Source: Acetobacteraceae bacterium
GTDB taxonomy: Bacteria; Pseudomonadota; Alphaproteobacteria; Acetobacterales; Acetobacteraceae
Length of the DNA stretch: 12,747 nucleotides
Assembly (NCBI GenBank): GCA_947475475.1
Contig: CANJOG010000024.1
Coordinates: 1 to 12,747 of the forward strand
Direction: 5' to 3'
Shown: one piece after another, positions 6,950-12,747 of the stretch
Layout: the number at the start of each line of letters is the position of its first letter
Numbering within the stretch: the first letter of the stretch is position 1
Position numbers and translations under genes: made by a program
Notes under the pieces: generated by a model
Told to the model about the DNA's origin: nothing
What the model saw: only the letters and a program-made list of their open reading frames with translations
Databases searched by the model: none

Positions 6950-7585
6950 TCAGCCGCGGGCGAGGAAATCCTTATAGGAAATGCGATCCATCTCGATCAG
7001 GTCGCTGTTGGTGCGCGTGTAGAAGCCGCGGCCGTGCATGCGCCCGACCAGATGCAGAGCGGGCGTATTCACCTTGCAGGTGGCGGCGTCGAGCACATCG
7101 GCATCGCGCACATGGGCGGCGAGAACCTGGCCGAGAATGAGGTAGCGCAGCGGCGAGAGTTCCACTGCCTGGGTCAGGCGACATTCAAACGCGACCGGGC
7201 TGGCGGCGATGCGCGGCACGGCGATTGTCTGCGAGGGCGTGGTGGCAATGCCGGCGGCGTCGATTTCACTCACATCGGGTGGGAAATCGGCGGCGGTGAT
7301 GTTCATCGCCTGCATGGTCTCTTCGCTGACCATGTTCACCGTGAAAGTCCCAGTCTCGATAATATTGCGCGCCGTATCCTTCGGCACGCCCTCCGGCTTT
7401 GCATTGACGCCGATGCCGATGATGGGTGGGGCTTCGGAGAACATGTTGAAGAAGGAGAAGGGCGCGGCATTGGTGCGCCCGGCGGCATTCATCGACACCA
7501 CCCAGGCGATCGGGCGCGGCACGATGGTGCTGGTGAGCAGGCGGTATTGCAGCTGGCTTTCCAGCTTGGAAAAATCGAAGAGCAT
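6950..7585 (-). CDS. Flavin reductase-like, FMN-binding domain protein
   Basis: A 211-residue protein of the flavin reductase-like (DIM6/NTAB, FMN-binding split barrel) family. The family signature is clear: TSTIVPRPIAWVVSMNAAGR at 18-37 and TNAAPFSFFNMFSEAPP at 38-54, which bind the FMN phosphate and isoalloxazine. Further matches are PKDTARNIIETGTFTVN at 68-84 and a C-terminal part with LGQVLAAHV and HLVGRMHGRGFYTR. Members reduce flavin with NAD(P)H for a partner monooxygenase, or simply carry bound FMN. No partner monooxygenase is visible in this window. It is the last gene of the minus-strand operon, nine bases after the SDR stop, and it has no strong Shine-Dalgarno sequence, so it probably depends on translation from upstream. 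It faces the binding-protein gene across a 37-bp convergent gap that shows no strong terminator. The family call is firm; the role is open. Confidence 0.9.
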   Translation of the reverse strand: MLFDFSKLESQLQYRLLTSTIVPRPIAWVVSMNAAGRTNAAPFSFFNMFSEAPPIIGIGVNAKPEGVPKDTARNIIETGTFTVNMVSEETMQAMNITAADFPPDVSEIDAAGIATTPSQTIAVPRIAASPVAFECRLTQAVELSPLRYLILGQVLAAHVRDADVLDAATCKVNTPALHLVGRMHGRGFYTRTNSDLIEMDRISYKDFLARG

Positions 7586-7594
7586 CAGGATATC

Positions 7595-8356
7595 TCAGGC
7601 ACGCGGCATATAGCCGCCGGCGACGATGATGGTCTCGCCGGTGATGAACTGGGCAGCATCGGAACAGAGAAACAGCAGCGTGCCACAGAGATCCTCCGGC
7701 CCCGCCACTTTGCGGACAAGCTGGCGCGTATCGCGGAAATCCTCGATCAGGCTGGCGGGCATTTCGGCCTTGAGCTGGTCCGTCGCGATCAAACCAGGTG
7801 CTATGCCGCAGACGCGAATGGCATCGGGGGCGAGTTCGCGGGCGAGCGCCACGGTTAGGCCGCGCACGGCGAGTTTGGAAATTGCATAGGCGGTATCGAG
7901 CTGTTCGCTGGCGATGGAGGACTGGTTGATGACCACGCCGGCGCCAGACTTTGCCAGATGCGGGCGCGCGCTTCGGGTGCAGGTGACGATGCCGGTGACG
8001 TTCACATCCATCATCCGCCGCCATTCCGCATCCGGCAGCACGGTGCAGGGCTGGTTATAGGTCTTCAAGTGCAGGGCTGCATTGTTGATGAGAATGTCGA
8101 GCCGCCCGAGCCGGCTGGCGGCATCGGCAATGGCGGTGCTCACGCTGGACTCCTGCGCGACGTCGCAAAGCAGCGGCAGGACGGTGCCGCCGGAGAGTGT
8201 GATCTCATGGGCGACTTCCTCGGCAGCCGTCATGTCGATTTCGCCAATGGCGATGGCCACACCCTGGCGGGACAGCGCGCGCGCATAGGCGGCGCCGATA
8301 CCGCGCCCGGCACCGGTGATGAAGGCGGCACGGCCGGCGAGTTCCGGATGGCTCAT
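7595..8356 (-). CDS. SDR family NAD(P)-dependent oxidoreductase
   Basis: A 253-residue classical short-chain dehydrogenase/reductase. It has the cofactor motif TGAGRGIG at 14-21, the adenine-pocket Asp in LCDVAQ at 63-68, the structural motif NNAAL at 91-95, Asn119 in DVNVTG, Tyr157-x3-Lys161 in YAISK, and APG at 186-188. The catalytic Ser is probably Ser147 in NQSSIAS. The Ser-to-Tyr interval is about three residues shorter than in typical members, so the substrate loop is reduced. GEIDM at the end of strand 2 puts an acidic residue there, which favours NAD over NADP. The protein ends IIVAGGYMPRA in the place of the usual DGG tail. The enzyme should interconvert an alcohol and a ketone in the cytoplasm. 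Its ATG overlaps the tag stop by four bases (ATGA), and the flavin reductase gene follows nine bases after its stop. The substrate is unknown. Confidence 0.93.
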   Translation of the reverse strand: MSHPELAGRAAFITGAGRGIGAAYARALSRQGVAIAIGEIDMTAAEEVAHEITLSGGTVLPLLCDVAQESSVSTAIADAASRLGRLDILINNAALHLKTYNQPCTVLPDAEWRRMMDVNVTGIVTCTRSARPHLAKSGAGVVINQSSIASEQLDTAYAISKLAVRGLTVALARELAPDAIRVCGIAPGLIATDQLKAEMPASLIEDFRDTRQLVRKVAGPEDLCGTLLFLCSDAAQFITGETIIVAGGYMPRA

Positions 8357-8949
8357 GTCTGCGGGCCTTTATGTTCGGGATGGCGGAAGCAGCTGAGCAG
8401 ATGGTCATTGGTCATGCCGGTGGCCTGCATGAAGGCGTAGCAGATGGTGCTGCCGATAAAGCGGAATCCGCGTTTGCCCAGCGCCTTGCTCATGGCGTCC
8501 GAGAGCGGCGTCTTGGCCGGCACATCCCCGCGCCCGGCGAAGCGGTTGAGGATTGGTGTGTGGTTCACGAAAGACCAGAGCAGGGAATCGAGCGAGCCAA
8601 ATTCGGCAATCGCCTCCTGGGCGGCACGGGCATTCTCGCGCACCGAATAGACTTTCAGCCGGTTGCGCACGATGCCGGGATCGAGCAGGCGCTTTTCCAG
8701 CGCGGCATCTGTCAGTTTGGCGCAGCGGGTAATATCGAAATCATGGAAGGCGGCGCGGTAGCCCTCGCGCTTGTTCAGCACCGTGCGCCAGGAGAGGCCG
8801 GCCTGCGCGCCCTCCAGCGTAAGGAGTTCGAACAGGGCACGGTCGTCGTGTTCGGGCACGCCCCATTCCGCGTCGTGATAGTCGCGCTCGGCGACACTTC
8901 CATTGGCCCAGAAGCAGCGTGGCTTGCCGTCGTCGGGAAGATCGCTCAT
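8353..8949 (-). CDS. tag: DNA-3-methyladenine glycosylase I
   Basis: A 198-residue helix-hairpin-helix superfamily glycosylase of the Tag type, which removes 3-methyladenine from alkylated DNA in base excision repair. It is close to E. coli Tag throughout. The zinc ligands are all present: Cys12 in RCFWA, His25 in YHDAEWG, and His183/Cys187 in NDHLLSC. The base-pocket Glu46 and Trp54 lie in LEGAQAGLSW. GIVRNRLKV, WSFVNH and SKALGKRGFRFIGSTICYAF match the E. coli protein almost residue for residue. The length is normal. Its ATG overlaps the stop of the hydroxyacid dehydrogenase gene and its stop overlaps the SDR start, each by ATGA, so it is translationally coupled inside what otherwise looks like a metabolic operon. 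No Ada box or LexA box was seen upstream. This is the most certain functional call in the window. Confidence 0.97.
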   Translation of the reverse strand: MSDLPDDGKPRCFWANGSVAERDYHDAEWGVPEHDDRALFELLTLEGAQAGLSWRTVLNKREGYRAAFHDFDITRCAKLTDAALEKRLLDPGIVRNRLKVYSVRENARAAQEAIAEFGSLDSLLWSFVNHTPILNRFAGRGDVPAKTPLSDAMSKALGKRGFRFIGSTICYAFMQATGMTNDHLLSCFRHPEHKGPQT

Positions 8950-9929
8950 GGCCGCACCAGGTTATCGGGGGTGGTCCCGGCGAGAATGGCGTCGATCCCG
9001 TCCAGCACTTTCATTCCCATGGCATGGCGCGTCTCAGTGGTGGCACTGCCCATATGCGGCAGCAACACGGCGTTCGGCGCGGTGAGATACGCCTTGTTGA
9101 AGTTTGGCTCGCCCTCGAAGACATCGAGCCCGGCGGCCGCAATCCGGCCGGAATGCAGGGCTGCGATCAGCGCGGCATCATCGACCAGCGTGCCACGCCC
9201 GGTATTGATCACCACCGCGCCCGGCGGCAGCAGCGCCAGGCGGCGCGCATCCAGCCAGTGCCAGGTGGCCGCCCCGCCCGGCGCATGCAGCGAGAGCACG
9301 GCGCTGGCGGCGAGGAAGCTCTCATCGGAGTCATGCCAGGTGGCGCCCAGCGCCCGCTCGGCCGCCTCGGGCAGGCGGGTGCGGTTGCGGTAGTGGATTG
9401 GCATGCCCAGCCCGGCCGCCATGCGGGCCAGGGCCTGGCCGATACGGCCCATGCCGAGAATGCCCAGCGCGCGACCGCTGACCTGTTGGCCGATGAGGCC
9501 AGTGGGTTTCCAGCCATCCCATGTCCCGGCGCGCAGCAGGCGCTCGCCCTCGGTGGCGCGGCGACAGGCGGCGAGGATGAGCAGCAGGGCGATTTCGGCG
9601 GTGGCGTCCGAGAGCACATCCGGCGTGTTGCACACCGCAATGCCGCGTGCGGCGGCGGCGGCCACGTCTATATGTTCGTAGCCGACGCTGAATGTGCCGA
9701 TGACCCGCACGCTGGCAGGCAGCGAGGCGATCAGCCGTGCATCGAAGCGGTCCATCGTCGCGCAGAGAATCGCCGCCGCGCCCTGGGACCAGTTCACCAG
9801 TTGGTCAGGGGAAAGCTGCGAATCGTCACGGCTGAGCCGCGCATCGTAGCTGGCGGCAGCGCGGGCCTCGACGGCGTCGGGCAATTTGCGGGTGACAAGC
9901 AGTATCGGCCTGGGGGGCGGGGGCGTCAT
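8946..9929 (-). CDS. D-2-hydroxyacid dehydrogenase, glyoxylate/hydroxypyruvate reductase type
   Basis: A 327-residue NAD(P)-dependent D-2-hydroxyacid dehydrogenase. The Rossmann glycine loop GMGRIG is at 159-164. The three catalytic residues are Arg245 (NTGRG), Glu274 (EGEP) and His292 (LLPHMGSAT). Other family landmarks are SVGYEHID at 81-88, which carries the substrate-contacting loop, and AEIALLLILA at 111-120. After the second strand the sequence is YRNRTR with no acidic residue, suggesting NADPH as cofactor, as in glyoxylate/hydroxypyruvate reductases. Expected activity is reduction of glyoxylate, hydroxypyruvate or a related 2-oxoacid in the cytoplasm. It is the first gene of the minus-strand operon. 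The 148 bp upstream hold the terminator of the CHAP gene and no promoter I can defend. The ATG at 9929 has only a weak GAAG ten bases ahead but matches the family N-terminus. Confidence 0.93.
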   Translation of the reverse strand: MTPPPPRPILLVTRKLPDAVEARAAASYDARLSRDDSQLSPDQLVNWSQGAAAILCATMDRFDARLIASLPASVRVIGTFSVGYEHIDVAAAAARGIAVCNTPDVLSDATAEIALLLILAACRRATEGERLLRAGTWDGWKPTGLIGQQVSGRALGILGMGRIGQALARMAAGLGMPIHYRNRTRLPEAAERALGATWHDSDESFLAASAVLSLHAPGGAATWHWLDARRLALLPPGAVVINTGRGTLVDDAALIAALHSGRIAAAGLDVFEGEPNFNKAYLTAPNAVLLPHMGSATTETRHAMGMKVLDGIDAILAGTTPDNLVRP

Positions 9930-10023
9930 GGCGGTTCAGCTTCGCTCTGGCGGATCGGACACTCTGTTGAGGCGCGAGCCTGTGACATTCACGGCAGTCG
10001 CGCAATGGGAGAGCCCGGGCAAG

Positions 10024-10056
10024 AAAAAAGCGGCTTCAGCCAGGCTGAAGCCGCTT
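10024..10056 (-). terminator. Intrinsic terminator of the CHAP-domain gene
   Basis: A perfect 13-bp inverted repeat, AAGCGGCTTCAGC (10028-10040) and GCTGAAGCCGCTT (10044-10056), has a three-base loop. On the minus strand the stem runs into a T tract, visible as the A run at 10024-10029. It lies 21 bases past the CHAP stop and insulates the following minus-strand operon from the CHAP transcript. Confidence 0.92.
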
Positions 10057-10077
10057 GATCCGTCGAAGCCGGGCAGA

Positions 10078-10863
10078 TCAGCGCGCGGTGGTCTCGGTGG
10101 AGACGCGCATGCGCCAGCCGCGGGATTCGGGCGCCTCGGCAACTTCGTCAAAGCCGATGGAGGAGGGCATCGGGGTCCGCTCGGCCACCGGGCGCAGGTC
10201 GCGCGGCGGCGGGTTCATCGGACGCAGCTTGCTGTTCGGGTTGTTCATGGCGGTCAGGATCGTGCCGTTATCGGGGCGATCATAGATGAAGCCATAGGTC
10301 GGATAGACGCTGCCGAAATCGCCACCACGGCCGAGTTCGACGCGCACGGCGGTCCAGTCATTGCGATCCGAGACATCGACGACGCGGACGCCACGGCTGA
10401 CCGAGCCTTTACGGCCACCGGGGCCGGCCCAGTTGGCGTGATCGATCTCGACTTCGCGGTCATTGACGATCTTGGTGACCATGGCGACATGGCCAAGGCG
10501 CATGCGGGGATTGGCGCGGAAGGCCATCACGGAGCCACGCTCCGGGCTCTGGCCGCGGGCATAGAGGCCGGACGCATTGTCCCACCACTTATTGGCATTG
10601 CCGGAGACGGCCATGCCGGTCTCATTGCGGACGAAGGGCACGCAGGAAATGCCGGCATAGACTTGGCGAACGGCGGGCTGCGGCTTGCCGACATGGGCGA
10701 CGGAAGTATTGACCACAGCCTGGCTGGAAATCGGAACGATAAGCTGCCCGGAGGGCAGCCGCTTGTCAGCCTGGAGGGATTTTGTCTGAGCGGAAGCCGG
10801 CAGAGCAAAAGCAATGCCCGCGGCGATCAGCGCTCCCATACCCAGTGCAGTCCAGTTCCGCAT
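10078..10863 (-). CDS. Secreted CHAP-domain protein (putative cell-wall amidase/endopeptidase)
   Basis: A 261-residue protein with a Sec signal peptide: MRNWTAL, a hydrophobic core GMGALIAAGIAFAL, then PASA before QTKS, so cleavage is likely after about residue 25. Residues about 65-150 look like a CHAP domain, an NlpC/P60-like papain fold that cuts peptidoglycan peptides. Candidate catalytic residues are Cys74 (GISCVPFVR), His125 (LGHVAMV) and Asp141 or Asn144 (EIDHANW), with GSVMAF between them as usual. No SH3, LysM or other wall-binding domain is visible. The last 60 residues are proline-rich and of unknown role. The start at 10863 is preferred over the 27-codon upstream extension because AAAGGA precedes it and the signal peptide begins there. 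The gene stands alone, with its own terminator downstream and 532 non-coding bases upstream. A role in wall remodelling or a secreted-enzyme role is inferred from the domain. Confidence 0.88.
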   Translation of the reverse strand: MRNWTALGMGALIAAGIAFALPASAQTKSLQADKRLPSGQLIVPISSQAVVNTSVAHVGKPQPAVRQVYAGISCVPFVRNETGMAVSGNANKWWDNASGLYARGQSPERGSVMAFRANPRMRLGHVAMVTKIVNDREVEIDHANWAGPGGRKGSVSRGVRVVDVSDRNDWTAVRVELGRGGDFGSVYPTYGFIYDRPDNGTILTAMNNPNSKLRPMNPPPRDLRPVAERTPMPSSIGFDEVAEAPESRGWRMRVSTETTAR

Positions 10864-10870
10864 ACCCCGA

Positions 10871-10876
10871 TCCTTT
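10871..10876 (-). promoter_or_regulatory. Ribosome binding site of the CHAP-domain gene
   Basis: On the minus strand this is AAAGGA, seven bases before the ATG at 10863. Together with the signal peptide it decides this start over the longer open frame reaching 10944. Confidence 0.65.
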
Positions 10877-11062
10877 GCCCGTTCATGCGTCGAGACAGGG
10901 GTTAGCAACCGAAGCTGATCGGTGACAACCGCTGAAAGGCGCATAAACCGATGATACGTAAAATTCCCTAAATCAGCCTGTGGATAAATGCCGGGATCGG
11001 GATCATTTTCCTAATCCACGCGTGCGGTGCAAATCAGTATTCAAACGATTGCAATGCAACCC

Positions 11063-11076
11063 GTCACATGAGTGAC
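11063..11076. repeat. Short inverted repeat GTCAC-ATGA-GTGAC
   Basis: Five-base arms surround four bases, giving a dyad of operator size. The same pentamer recurs nearby, once in the flanks of the larger 11119-11144 hairpin, which makes a protein-binding site more plausible than chance. No regulator gene is visible in the window. Confidence 0.4.
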
Positions 11077-11118
11077 CAAAATACCACATAAAGGGGTGCA
11101 AAATTGTCACTTTAGGTC

Positions 11119-11144
11119 CGATTCGGCCATAGGAGGCCGAATCG
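11119..11144. repeat. Ten-base-pair inverted repeat in the CHAP upstream region
   Basis: Arms CGATTCGGCC (11119-11128) and GGCCGAATCG (11135-11144) match perfectly around the loop ATAGGA. Outer GTCA (11106-11109) and TGAC (11145-11148) could extend it across a left-side bulge. Neither strand has a T tract after the stem, so it is not an ordinary terminator. It could be an operator or an RNA structure in the CHAP leader. Confidence 0.65.
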
Positions 11145-11300
11145 TGACTCAATGTTTCATCGACCCTCACGAAAGACAGAAGACAATTTTCCTACATTTC
11201 AGAATGGTTGTGATTCAAAATTAACCCAACGACCGTTTTTTTGGGGTCACACCCCTCCGCACGGCTTGACTTTCCAACCCAGAGAAAGCAACTCCCGCCG

Positions 11301-11330
11301 CGCAACCATGTGGCTTTGCCCGTGGTTGCG
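11301..11330. repeat. Inverted repeat CGCAACCA ... TGGTTGCG
   Basis: Eight-base arms at 11301-11308 and 11323-11330 surround 14 bases. Those 14 bases contain a further GGC-TTT-GCC mini-stem (11312-11320). It lies just past the 3' end of the ATPase gene on the minus strand and immediately before the terminator-like stem on the plus strand. Its function is unknown. Confidence 0.5.
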
Positions 11331-11349
11331 TTTCCTCCAAACTCGGCGG

Positions 11350-11378
11350 CGGCGTCGCAAGGCGTCGCCGTTCTTTTT
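11350..11378 (+). terminator. Terminator-like hairpin on the plus strand without an obvious upstream gene
   Basis: Arms CGGCGTCGC (11350-11358) and GCGTCGCCG (11362-11370) pair except for one T-T mismatch, around the loop AAG. TTCTTTTT follows on the plus strand. This has the form of an intrinsic terminator for rightward transcription, yet no plus-strand gene precedes it. It could end a small RNA or block antisense transcription into the ATPase gene. On the minus strand it lacks a T tract. Confidence 0.45.
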
Positions 11379-11395
11379 GGGGGTTCCGGCGCCGC

Positions 11396-12091
11396 TTAGC
11401 CCCGGCGCGCGCCCAGCGCGTCCAGCAGGCTTGCCGCCAGTTCCAACTCCCTGTCCGAGCGTCCGGACCGTGGCCTTGGCAGTCCCACCGACTCATCGCA
11501 TACGATCCGCCCGCCTTCCAGCAGTAGCACCCGGTCGGCCAGCCGCACCGCCTCGGCGACATCATGGGTGACCAGCAGCACAGCCGGCCGGCGGGCGAGG
11601 AACAGGCCTTCCACCAGATCCTGCATCCGCAGCCGCGTCAGCGCGTCCAGTGAGGCAAACGGCTCGTCGAGCAGCAGCAGATTGGGCGATCGCACCAGAG
11701 CGCGCGCCAGCCCGGCGCGCTGGGCCTCGCCGCCAGAGAGGGTGAGCGGCCAGGCATCGCGCTTTTCCGCCAACCCAACCTCGGCCAATGCAGCCTCCGC
11801 CCGGGCGCGCGACGGATCGGGCAGGCCGAGCACCACATTGCGCCAGACCCGCTTCCAGGGCAGCAGGCGCGGCTCCTGGAACACCACGGCGCGACGCTCG
11901 GGCGCCTCCACCTGGCCGGAATCGGCATCCTCCAGCCCGGCGAGAATCCGCAGCAGCGTGGTCTTGCCCGAGCCGCTGTGGCCCAGCAAAGCGACGAATT
12001 CGCCCGGCGCGATGGATAGGTCCAGGCCGTCCAGCACGCTTTGCGTCCCGTAGCGACGGCTGAGCCCGGAGATGCGGACGGTGGGGCTCAT
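11396..12091 (-). CDS. ssuB: ABC transporter ATP-binding protein, nitrate/sulfonate/taurine type
   Basis: A 231-residue ATPase of the SsuB/TauB/NrtD group that drives import through the adjoining permease at the inner membrane. Motifs are complete: Walker A GHSGSGKT at 37-44, Q-loop Gln72 in VVFQEPRLLPW, signature LSGGEAQR at 118-125, Walker B LLLLDEP at 138-144 with the catalytic Glu143, D-loop SLDA, and switch His176 in LLVTHD. The Q-loop followed by EPRLLPW is typical of the sulfonate/taurine subgroup, and the short length without a C-terminal regulatory domain also fits. Its ATG overlaps the permease stop by four bases (ATGA), with no independent Shine-Dalgarno sequence, so translation is coupled. 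The most likely substrate is an aliphatic sulfonate, but nitrate, taurine and thiamine-precursor importers use similar ATPases, and the binding protein lies outside the window. Confidence 0.9.
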   Translation of the reverse strand: MSPTVRISGLSRRYGTQSVLDGLDLSIAPGEFVALLGHSGSGKTTLLRILAGLEDADSGQVEAPERRAVVFQEPRLLPWKRVWRNVVLGLPDPSRARAEAALAEVGLAEKRDAWPLTLSGGEAQRAGLARALVRSPNLLLLDEPFASLDALTRLRMQDLVEGLFLARRPAVLLVTHDVAEAVRLADRVLLLEGGRIVCDESVGLPRPRSGRSDRELELAASLLDALGARRG

Positions 12092-12747
12092 GCCGGCAAA
12101 ATCTGGGGCCGCCAGGCCAGCGCGGCGCGTTCCAGCCAGCGGACGATCTGGTCCGCGGCGAGGCCCAGCAGCGCATAGACCAGCAATCCCACCAGGATCA
12201 CATCGGTGCGCAGGAAGTCCCGCGCGTCATTGATCAGCCAGCCAATGCCGGATTGCGCGTTGATCTGCTCGGCCACCACCAGGCTGAGCCAGGCATTGGC
12301 GAGGCCGTAGCGCAGCCCGACCAGCGCGGGGGCGAGCGATCCCGGCAGCACCACATGCCAGACCAGCCCGGCGCGCGAGAGGCCAAGCGTGCGGCCCATT
12401 TCGATCAGCTTGCGGTCAACATTCCGGATGCCGCCGAACAGCGTCATATAGATGGGGAAAGCAGTGCCCAGCGCCACCATGGCAATCTTTGGCGTCTCGC
12501 CAATGCCGAACCAGAGGATGAAGAGCGGCACCAGAGCCAGGAAGGGCAGGGCGCGCAGCATTTGCACCGGCGCGTCGACTACCGCCTCGCCCAGCCGCGA
12601 CAATCCGGCGGCCAAAGCCAGACCGCCACCTGCCGCCACGCCCAGTGCGACGCCGAACAGCACGCGGCGCAGGGAGACCAGCATGTGCCATTCGAGCACG
12701 CCGCTCGACAGCAGACGCCAAGCCGTTGCCAGCACGGTCAGCGGCGA
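12088..12747 (-). CDS. ssuC: ABC transporter permease, SsuC/TauC type (5' truncated by window edge)
   Basis: The frame stays open to the window edge, so the true start lies outside. The GTG near 12735 is probably internal, because SPLTV read upstream of it continues the usual SsuC N-terminal sequence. About 219 residues of a BPD_transp_1 inner-membrane permease are visible, with hydrophobic segments such as VLFGVALGVAAGGGLALAAG, FLALVPLFILWFGIG and ILVGLLVYALLGLAA. The ATPase-coupling (EAA) loop is clear: EMGRTLGLSRAGLVWHVVLP. Further landmarks are VVAEQINAQSGIGWLI and LRTDVI, characteristic of SsuC-like permeases. It forms the transmembrane channel for the product of the overlapping ATPase gene. 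The missing part is probably about 40-50 residues, judging from family length. Substrate assignment to sulfonates is by similarity of the subgroup only. Confidence 0.9.
   Translation of the reverse strand, partial: SPLTVLATAWRLLSSGVLEWHMLVSLRRVLFGVALGVAAGGGLALAAGLSRLGEAVVDAPVQMLRALPFLALVPLFILWFGIGETPKIAMVALGTAFPIYMTLFGGIRNVDRKLIEMGRTLGLSRAGLVWHVVLPGSLAPALVGLRYGLANAWLSLVVAEQINAQSGIGWLINDARDFLRTDVILVGLLVYALLGLAADQIVRWLERAALAWRPQILPA

Larger units (their letters stand above)
10864..11395. other. 532-bp non-coding region between ssuB and the CHAP gene
   Basis: No credible gene lies here; the longest frame (+, from 11152) runs into the antisense of the ATPase gene and has an unlikely composition. 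About 10920-11280 is clearly richer in A and T than its surroundings. The region holds six GTCAC/GTGAC pentamers at 10922, 11063, 11072, 11106, 11144 and 11246. It also has a perfect TTATCCACA on the minus strand at 10979-10987, inverted repeats at 11063-11076, 11119-11144, 11243-11255 and 11301-11330, and a terminator-like stem at 11350-11378. GGTGCAAA occurs twice as a direct repeat (11026 and 11095). Both flanking genes are on the minus strand, so this is the leader of the CHAP gene and the tail of the ABC operon. I found no confident promoter. Confidence 0.8.

Noticed and set aside
8919..10905. Long plus-strand frames opposite the hydroxyacid dehydrogenase and CHAP genes
   Set aside because: Their translations show no family motifs, while the opposite strand carries complete catalytic motifs in both genes.
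11243..11255. GGGGT-CAC-ACCCC hairpin next to a run of seven T as a terminator
   Set aside because: The T run precedes the stem on the plus strand and becomes an A run after the stem on the minus strand, so it is in the wrong order for termination in either direction.
10864..11395. A replication origin or plasmid origin
   Set aside because: Only one perfect DnaA box, no iteron array and no replication genes nearby; the next-best site at about 11012-11020 has two mismatches.
11152..11571. 139-codon plus-strand frame starting in the intergenic region
   Set aside because: It runs into the antisense of the ATPase gene, crosses the terminator-like hairpin, has no Shine-Dalgarno sequence I trust, and its Pro/Arg-rich translation looks like noise.

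Overview
This window is GC-rich, tightly packed chromosomal DNA. The gene families, their codon use and the class of transport systems suggest an alphaproteobacterium, possibly of the Acetobacteraceae/Rhodospirillales type. That placement is an inference from overall appearance, not from a marker gene. I see no tRNA, rRNA, CRISPR array, insertion sequence or phage gene. It looks like a metabolic accessory neighbourhood rather than a mobile island.

Layout. (1) Positions 1-444 (+) hold the 3' end of a fold-type II PLP enzyme, most like diaminopropionate ammonia-lyase. It ends stop-to-stop against an SMP-30/gluconolactonase-family hydrolase (445-1341, -). (2) A divergent gap of about 100 bp separates that gene from a four-gene + strand set (1444-6912): a PIG3-type NAD(P)H quinone oxidoreductase, a YbfF-like alpha/beta hydrolase, a double-domain class III CoA-transferase and a Tat-exported branched-chain-amino-acid-type binding protein. 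The set looks catabolic: take up an organic acid, activate it by CoA transfer, then oxidise or hydrolyse it. The substrate cannot be read from the sequence. (3) A convergent - strand operon (9929 down to 6950) encodes a D-2-hydroxyacid dehydrogenase, DNA-3-methyladenine glycosylase I (tag), an SDR oxidoreductase and a flavin-reductase-like FMN protein. Two of its junctions are 4-bp ATGA overlaps and the last gap is 9 nt. (4) A secreted CHAP-domain protein (10863-10078, -) is followed by a textbook intrinsic terminator. (5) A 532-bp AT-richer non-coding stretch (10864-11395) holds several inverted repeats, a recurring GTCAC/GTGAC motif, one perfect DnaA-box-like 9-mer and a + oriented terminator-like hairpin. 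(6) The right end carries an SsuB-type ABC ATPase and the 5'-truncated SsuC-type permease on the - strand.

Most of the window is recognisable family-level biology. The best leads are two. The first is the CoA-transferase, whose N-terminal half has Ser where the catalytic Asp belongs while its C-terminal half keeps the Asp, together with the binding protein next to it that has no permease. The second is the structured intergenic region upstream of the CHAP gene. I found no clear evidence of a wholly new system.
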